Assembly (NCBI GenBank): GCA_013298675.1
Contig: JAAFIJ010000068.1
Coordinates: 1-10,442, forward strand
Direction of reading: 5' to 3'
DNA length: 10,442 nt
Source: Rhodobacterales bacterium
Lineage (GTDB): Bacteria; Pseudomonadota; Alphaproteobacteria; Rhodobacterales; Rhodobacteraceae
Of the stretch, positions 6,815 to 10,442 are shown one piece after another (within the stretch, counting starts at the first letter, position 1; each line of letters opens with the position of its first letter). The notes under the pieces were generated by a model that was not told the DNA's origin, made no database searches, and was given only the letters and a program-made list of their open reading frames with translations. The position numbers were made by a program, and so were the translations under genes.

Positions 6815-6823
6815 GAAACGCGC

Positions 6824-7702
6824 ATGCCCCCTTCTCTGACGCAGAATTTCACCAAAGGCGTGCTGCTTATCACCTTTGCCGTCATGCTTTTCGCGTTGGC
6901 GGACGTGCTGACGAAACACCTGACCATGCTCTATTCTGTCTCATTGGTTGTGGCGCTGCGATATGCGGTCAATCTGCTGCTTTTGGTCGGCTTTTATGCA
7001 CCGAAACAGGGTCTGGCTCTGCTCAAAACCAATCGCACAACCTTGGTTCTGGTGCGGGCCGCCTGTTTGTCGGCGGCGTCCCTGACCATGGGCATTGCCC
7101 TGCGTTACATGCCCGTGGGGGAAACTGTGGCGATCATCTACATCTCTCCAATCATCGTGATGATTCTCGCCATCCCGTTTCTGGGTGAAAGGGTTCCGTT
7201 GATCGGCTGGATCGGCGCGGCTGTGGGGTTTTTCGGGGTTTTGCTGATCATGCGACCGGGGGCTGGGCTTAACCCGACCGGTGTCGCGCTGGCTTTGGTC
7301 AATGCGGGTTTCGCGGCCGCCTACGCGCTGTTGTCACGCACCTTGGCCAAGACCGAAACGACGCCCGCGCTTTTGTTCTACACGGCCTTGGTCGGCGTCT
7401 TGGCTTTTGGGGCTGCCTTGCTGTGGAACGGTTTGGGGCCGCTGCCGGTTGGATTTGATTGGATGTACCTCTTGGCCTTGGGCGCTTTGGCAACCATCGG
7501 GCATGTCCTGTTCACTTCTGCCTACAGAGAGGCACCGGCATCTTTACTGGCACCGGTGAACTATATGCACCTTGTTTGGGCAGGCATTTTGGGCTGGCTG
7601 GTGTTTGGCCACATGCCAGACGCGCTTAGCATGTTGGGCATGGGGCTGGTGGCCGCCGCAGGTGTGGCCGTGGCCCTGCGGTCACAATTTGCCAAACCCT
7701 AG
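6824..7702 (+). CDS. DMT superfamily transporter (EamA family)
   Basis: A 292-residue inner-membrane protein with about ten predicted hydrophobic helices arranged as two EamA repeats (about 12-140 and 155-288), the usual size and layout of the 10-TMS drug/metabolite exporters. Family features include LADVLTKHL near the end of helix 1 (25-33), ALRYAVNLLLL after 43, and GLVAAAGVAVALRSQ near the C-terminus. The N-terminus faces the cytoplasm by the usual pattern of positive residues. The start ATG at 6824 has AGGA 7 bases upstream. The gene stands alone, divergent from the permease, and converges on the cupin gene with only 17 bases between the stop codons and no obvious terminator there. The substrate cannot be inferred; relatives export amino acids, metabolites or drugs, or import S-adenosylmethionine. 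Confidence 0.88.
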   Translation: MPPSLTQNFTKGVLLITFAVMLFALADVLTKHLTMLYSVSLVVALRYAVNLLLLVGFYAPKQGLALLKTNRTTLVLVRAACLSAASLTMGIALRYMPVGETVAIIYISPIIVMILAIPFLGERVPLIGWIGAAVGFFGVLLIMRPGAGLNPTGVALALVNAGFAAAYALLSRTLAKTETTPALLFYTALVGVLAFGAALLWNGLGPLPVGFDWMYLLALGALATIGHVLFTSAYREAPASLLAPVNYMHLVWAGILGWLVFGHMPDALSMLGMGLVAAAGVAVALRSQFAKP

Positions 7703-7719
7703 CGGCGGCTTCGGCACCC

Positions 7720-8073
7720 TTAACCCTGTGTGATCACATACAGCTTGCGCACATGTTCAATCACCCGCCATTCGCCCTTCCATCCCAAAGGAAGGTTGAT
7801 CGCGTCGCCCGGCCCAAGCCGAACTTTGCGGCCATCAGCATGAGTCATCTCAATCAGACCGCTGATAAAGTGGCAAAACTCTGACGAGGCGCTTCGATCT
7901 GCGGTAAATCGGCCGGGGGTGCATTCCCAGACACCGATTTCAATACGCCCGTCGGGGCTGTTCCACAGCGCGCGGCTTGCCTCGCGCTGCGCGCCTTCAA
8001 GTGAGGTGGGTTTTGCAGAAAGGGGGCCAAGCTCTGCGCCCGCCAATCCCAGAAATGCTGAAAGATCGATCAT
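7720..8073 (-). CDS. Cupin_3 (DUF861) domain protein
   Basis: A 117-residue single-domain cupin. The C-terminal two thirds follow the Cupin_3 pattern: EFCHFISG at 65-72, the GPGDAINLPLGWKGEW block at 87-102, then E106 and VRKLYV at 108-113. Typical Cupin_3 proteins have a Tyr-rich EFxYVLSG strand; here Cys67-His68 occupy that place, with His68 a possible metal ligand. The GWKG(E/T)W pattern also occurs in the (S)-ureidoglycine aminohydrolase cupin domain, but the rest is too short for that enzyme, so no reaction is assigned. The ATG at 8073 overlaps the stop of the upstream peptidase gene in an ATGA, implying translational coupling. Likely cytoplasmic; no signal peptide. Confidence 0.85.
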   Translation of the reverse strand: MIDLSAFLGLAGAELGPLSAKPTSLEGAQREASRALWNSPDGRIEIGVWECTPGRFTADRSASSEFCHFISGLIEMTHADGRKVRLGPGDAINLPLGWKGEWRVIEHVRKLYVITQG

Positions 8074-9086
8074 CTTACCCCCTTGGTGATGTCAATTGCC
8101 CCGGCTTGCGGGCGCAGGCGGTTCATCACGCCCACAAGGGCCGCACTGATCCCCGGTTCTGACAGCGCATGGCCTGCCATTGGCACCAGATGCAACCGCG
8201 CTTTGTCCCAACCTTGGGTCAATGTCCACGCAGACACGGGCGGGCAGATCATATCCAACCGACCCTGCACAATATCCGCGGGGATATGCGCGATGCGGTG
8301 CTTTTCTTGCAAAATCCAACCATCACATTCCAGGAACCCGGCGTTGATAAAGTAATGGTTTTCCAACCGCGCAAAAGCGCGCGCATAATCCGCAGGGCCG
8401 TCACCCATCACCGCATTGCTTTGAACAGAGGCCAAAGCATTCTCCCATGCGGTCCAAAGCCGGGCAAAACGGGTTTCTTCGGCCTGATCATTGGCAAAGA
8501 GACGCTTATGATAGGCGCTGATCAGATCATCGCGCTCTTCAGGGCCAACTGCGCCACTAAAGCGCGCCCACAGATCGGGAAAGAACACCCCGGCGCCACC
8601 GCCGTAAAACCAATCCAACTCTGACCGGGTCATCAAGAAAACGCCGCGCAGGGCCATATGCACCACGCGGTCTGGATATGTCAGCGCATAGATCAGGGCG
8701 AGTGTGGCCCCCCAGCTGCCGCCAAAAAGGATGAATTTTTCTATCCCCAAGACTGTTCTGATCATCTCTATGTCCGAGACCAGATGCCATGTTGTGTTAT
8801 CTTCAATCGACGCGTGCGGCCGTGACCGCCCGCATCCCCGCTGATCAAACAGCACAATCCGGTAGACCGTGGGGTCAAAATAGCGCCGCATAGCCGGGCT
8901 GCACCCACCGCCGGGGCCCCCGTGCAACACCAAAACCGGCACGCCGTTGGGGTTGCCGCACTGTTCGACATAAACCTGATGGCTGATGCCCACCCCGCTA
9001 CCCACGTCAATCATTCGCTGATCGAACGGCTCGATCGGCGGGTAAAGATAGTCGGCTGCGCTCTTTTGACCTAATCTGTGATCCAT
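8070..9086 (-). CDS. pip: Proline iminopeptidase (alpha/beta hydrolase, S33 family)
   Basis: The enzyme removes N-terminal proline from peptides in the cytoplasm. The 338-residue protein has the oxyanion-hole motif HGGPGGG at 55-61, the DQRGCGRS strand at 81-88, the nucleophile elbow GGSWG with Ser124, an acid Asp278 in GRLDMICP, and His306 in AGHAL, giving a complete triad. Length and motifs match bacterial Pip of the S33 family (about 310-330 residues). The ATG at 9086 gives the usual start (YPPIEPFDQRMIDVG begins at 15); longer frame extension to 9248 would run antisense through ubiG and is not credible. There is no strong Shine-Dalgarno, and a TATATA lies 8 bases upstream, so a very short or leaderless mRNA is possible. 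It forms a unit with the overlapping cupin gene downstream. Confidence 0.92.
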   Translation of the reverse strand: MDHRLGQKSAADYLYPPIEPFDQRMIDVGSGVGISHQVYVEQCGNPNGVPVLVLHGGPGGGCSPAMRRYFDPTVYRIVLFDQRGCGRSRPHASIEDNTTWHLVSDIEMIRTVLGIEKFILFGGSWGATLALIYALTYPDRVVHMALRGVFLMTRSELDWFYGGGAGVFFPDLWARFSGAVGPEERDDLISAYHKRLFANDQAEETRFARLWTAWENALASVQSNAVMGDGPADYARAFARLENHYFINAGFLECDGWILQEKHRIAHIPADIVQGRLDMICPPVSAWTLTQGWDKARLHLVPMAGHALSEPGISAALVGVMNRLRPQAGAIDITKGVR

Positions 9087-9159
9087 AATCACTCTATATA
9101 ACGTATCAAACCTGCACCGCCAGATGGTGTAGCAGCGCGTGACCGCCTTAGGAGTTCTG
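9087..9159. promoter_or_regulatory. Divergent promoter region between pip and ubiG
   Basis: This 73-base gap must hold promoters for both genes. TATATA (9095-9100) reads the same on both strands and could serve as a -10 in either direction: 8 bases before the pip ATG on the minus strand and about 60 before the ubiG start on the plus strand. No good -35 is spaced correctly on either side. An inverted repeat GTGAT/ATCAC (9078-9082, 9088-9092) spans the pip start codon. For ubiG, AGGAG (9150-9154) lies 5 bases before the ATG and fixes that start. Confidence 0.35.
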
Positions 9160-9915
9160 ATGACACATACCAGCACCATCGACCCTGCAGAAGTTGCCAA
9201 GTTTGAAGCAATGGCCGCCGAATGGTGGAATCCAAACGGCAAGTTCAAACCGCTGCATATGCTGAACCCCTGCCGTCTGGATTACATCAACACGCAAATC
9301 GCGGCGGAATTCGACCGTGACCTGTCCCAAGCAAAGCCCTTCGATGGATTGCGCATTTTGGATATCGGCTGCGGTGGCGGGCTTCTGTCAGAGCCTATGG
9401 CGCGGCTGGGGGCACAGATTGTTGGTGCAGACGCCGCCGCGCGCAACATTCCGGTGGCACAGCTTCACGCCGATCAGGCGGGGCTGATCATCGACTATCG
9501 CCATACCACCGCCGAAGATCTGGTCAGCGCTGGCGAACAGTTTGACGTCGTGCTGAACATGGAGGTCGTCGAACATGTGGCCGACCCTTTGACGTTTCTA
9601 ACCACATGTCAGGCGTTGCTGAAACCAAACGGGATGATGATCTGTTCAACCCTTAATCGAAACGCAAAAAGCTTTGCCATGGCTATTGTCGGGGCCGAAT
9701 GGGTCATGCGCTGGTTGCCGAAGGGCACGCATGACTGGGCCAAGTTCATCACCCCCGAAGAGTTGTATTCCCTTTTGCGCCAAGCGGGCCTTGAACCGGT
9801 CGATCGAAAAGGCATGGTTTTTAACCCGTTGGGGTGGAGTTGGTCCCTGTCGAGCCGTGACCTGTCGTGCAATTATGTGACCACAAGCATAAAACCAAAC
9901 GCTGCCCAAAAGTAG
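9160..9915 (+). CDS. ubiG: Ubiquinone biosynthesis O-methyltransferase UbiG
   Basis: UbiG is an S-adenosylmethionine-dependent enzyme that carries out both O-methylations in ubiquinone synthesis, acting at the membrane on polyprenylated intermediates. The 251-residue protein begins with the family's FEAMAAEWWNPNGKFKPLH (15-33), then the SAM-binding motif I LDIGCGGGLLSEPMARLG at 67-84, Asp91 in the following strand GAD, the MEVVEHV motif at 134-140, and TLNRN at 164-168. HDWAKF at 191-196 and VFNPL at 220-224 also match UbiG. Length agrees with the usual 230-250. The ATG at 9160 has AGGAG 5 bases upstream; a GTG at 9139 would add 7 residues without support. It is divergent from pip. A 10-base palindrome GGTCATGACC (9919-9928) follows the stop, but I see no T-tailed terminator. 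Confidence 0.95.
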   Translation: MTHTSTIDPAEVAKFEAMAAEWWNPNGKFKPLHMLNPCRLDYINTQIAAEFDRDLSQAKPFDGLRILDIGCGGGLLSEPMARLGAQIVGADAAARNIPVAQLHADQAGLIIDYRHTTAEDLVSAGEQFDVVLNMEVVEHVADPLTFLTTCQALLKPNGMMICSTLNRNAKSFAMAIVGAEWVMRWLPKGTHDWAKFITPEELYSLLRQAGLEPVDRKGMVFNPLGWSWSLSSRDLSCNYVTTSIKPNAAQK

Positions 9916-10120
9916 CGCGGTCATGACCTGTCGGGATTTGCATATCTTTCGTGTGTCAAATCGGTCGGACAATACGCCGCCACGATGCCTTTTTGCCATG
10001 TATAATTGATGATTTGACGCCAAAATCGGCCAGATATGCCGAAAACAGTTGACCAGTTTGTCGAATGATACGACTCTCTTGTGACAGTCATTCCAACAAA
10101 AAAAGATAGGGGAAAGAAAG

Positions 10121-10336
10121 ATGCGTAAGCTTTTGATTGCCGGGACAACGGTTATTGCTTTGACAGCCAGCGCGGCGCTTGCTGGCGGCGCGCCAGAAGT
10201 GATCATGGACGACAAAGAGGTAGCGGCAGGTGCATCTTCCAGCGCCGGCGGCATGCTTGTTCCGCTGATGCTCTTATTGTTGTTGGCGGCGGCCTTGTCG
10301 TCCAGCCCTGCTGCTCCAGCTCCATCAGGCACTTAA
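10121..10336 (+). CDS. Small exported protein with signal peptide and C-terminal hydrophobic segment
   Basis: I do not recognise a named family. The 71-residue product has a clear N-terminal signal peptide: Arg2-Lys3, a hydrophobic stretch to about residue 20, and an ALA|GG cleavage site after Ala21. The mature part begins with an acidic stretch (EVIMDDKEV, 26-34), then a Ser/Gly linker, a strongly hydrophobic segment (MLVPLMLLLLLAAAL, 45-59) and a Ser/Pro/Ala tail. It therefore probably ends up exported and anchored in a membrane, or as a hydrophobic peptide. GGGGAAAG (10109-10116) precedes the ATG by about 4 bases. A TATAAT at 10001-10006 may be the -10 of its promoter, though no good -35 is paired with it. 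A near-identical copy starts 278 bases downstream. Function unknown. Confidence 0.75.
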   Translation: MRKLLIAGTTVIALTASAALAGGAPEVIMDDKEVAAGASSSAGGMLVPLMLLLLLAAALSSSPAAPAPSGT

Positions 10337-10358
10337 AACCGAGGAGCTTTTTGCTGCC

Positions 10359-10375
10359 TGAAAGCGATGCTTTCA
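10359..10375. repeat. Small hairpin between the two tandem small-protein genes
   Basis: A 7-bp perfect inverted repeat (TGAAAGC/GCTTTCA, loop GAT) lies 22 bases after the first gene's stop and 23 bases before the second gene's start. No T run follows, so it is not a classic terminator. It may stabilise the 3' end of the first message or set the expression ratio of the two genes. Confidence 0.4.
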
Positions 10376-10398
10376 ACAAACTGAAAAGGGAAAGAAAC

Positions 10399-10442
10399 AT
10401 GCGTAAACTTTTGATTGCCGGGACAACGGTTTTTGCTTTGAC
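10399..10442 (+). CDS. Second copy of the small exported protein (truncated by window edge)
   Basis: Only the first 44 bases are visible, encoding MRKLLIAGTTVFAL. They match the first copy at 42 of 44 positions; the changes are one silent (Lys codon) and one Ile-to-Phe at residue 12. The upstream 16 bases, including the AGGGAAAG ribosome-binding site, also match the first copy at 13 of 16 positions. The rest of the gene is outside the window, so whether it is intact is not known. Confidence 0.7.
   Translation, partial: MRKLLIAGTTVFAL

Larger units (their letters stand above)
6492..6823. other. Gene-free divergent region between permease and DMT transporter
   Basis: About 330 bases without a convincing gene separate the minus-strand permease from the plus-strand transporter. 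It contains a 10-base direct repeat near the permease, an inverted repeat CCCCTT/AAGGGG (6617-6622 and 6634-6639), a GC hairpin flanked by A runs (6690-6706) with a spare second 3' arm (6714-6719), and two small hairpins directly before the DMT start. Both promoters must lie here, but I see no consensus -35/-10 pair. The best plus-strand candidate is an extended -10, TGCTACACT, at 6728-6736. Confidence 0.6.

Noticed and set aside
6784..7188. Plus-strand 134-codon frame overlapping the start of the DMT transporter
   Set aside because: It is in a different frame from the clear transmembrane protein starting at 6824 and gives a His/Arg/Gly-rich product without a domain.
9087..9248. N-terminal extension of pip up to 9248
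   Set aside because: The extra residues would be antisense to ubiG, show no Pip similarity, and the ATG at 9086 gives the standard family N-terminus.
9646..10332. Minus-strand 228-codon frame running under the end of ubiG and the small exported gene
   Set aside because: It has no known domain and is antisense to both a certain gene and a small gene with a signal peptide, ribosome-binding site and duplicate. The frame is more likely chance.

Overview
The window looks like a stretch of chromosome from an alphaproteobacterium of the Rhodobacteraceae/Roseobacter type. The grounds are the minus-strand order rimP, nusA, ylxR-like, infB, a YlxR protein carrying an extra L7Ae-like half, an IF-2 with the N-terminus typical of that group, and moderately GC-rich, G/C-ending codons. 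This taxonomic call is inference from protein style and gene order; no ribosomal RNA is present.

Layout. Positions 1-5064 (minus strand) hold the translation/transcription operon rimP, nusA, ylxR-like and infB; infB is cut by the left edge. Gaps between these genes are 5 to 23 bases, which suggests one transcript. Its leader (5065-5201) carries a candidate promoter, a hairpin and a clear intrinsic terminator just before rimP. Positions 5202-6491 (minus) hold a two-gene unit: an SbtA-like sodium/bicarbonate-type permease followed 3 bases later by a small PII-like (SbtB-type) protein. From 6492 to 6823 there is no gene, but there are short direct repeats and several hairpins. Positions 6824-7702 (plus) encode a ten-helix EamA/DMT transporter, which converges on 7720-9086 (minus), where a proline iminopeptidase-type hydrolase overlaps a Cupin_3 protein by four bases. 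ubiG, for ubiquinone biosynthesis, starts at 9160 on the plus strand, divergent from the peptidase. At the right end is a 71-residue secreted or membrane small protein (10121-10336). The start of a second, nearly identical copy begins at 10399 and is cut by the window edge.

How the parts relate. The left half is core information processing: ribosome maturation (RimP), transcription elongation/termination (NusA), an RNA-binding accessory protein and initiation factor 2. The terminator in the leader of an operon that makes a termination factor suggests feedback control. The SbtA/SbtB-like pair is probably an anion transporter with its own PII-type regulator. The most accessory-looking piece is the tandem family of tiny signal-peptide proteins at the right edge, whose function I cannot name. 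I saw no mobile element, CRISPR array, tRNA or rRNA.
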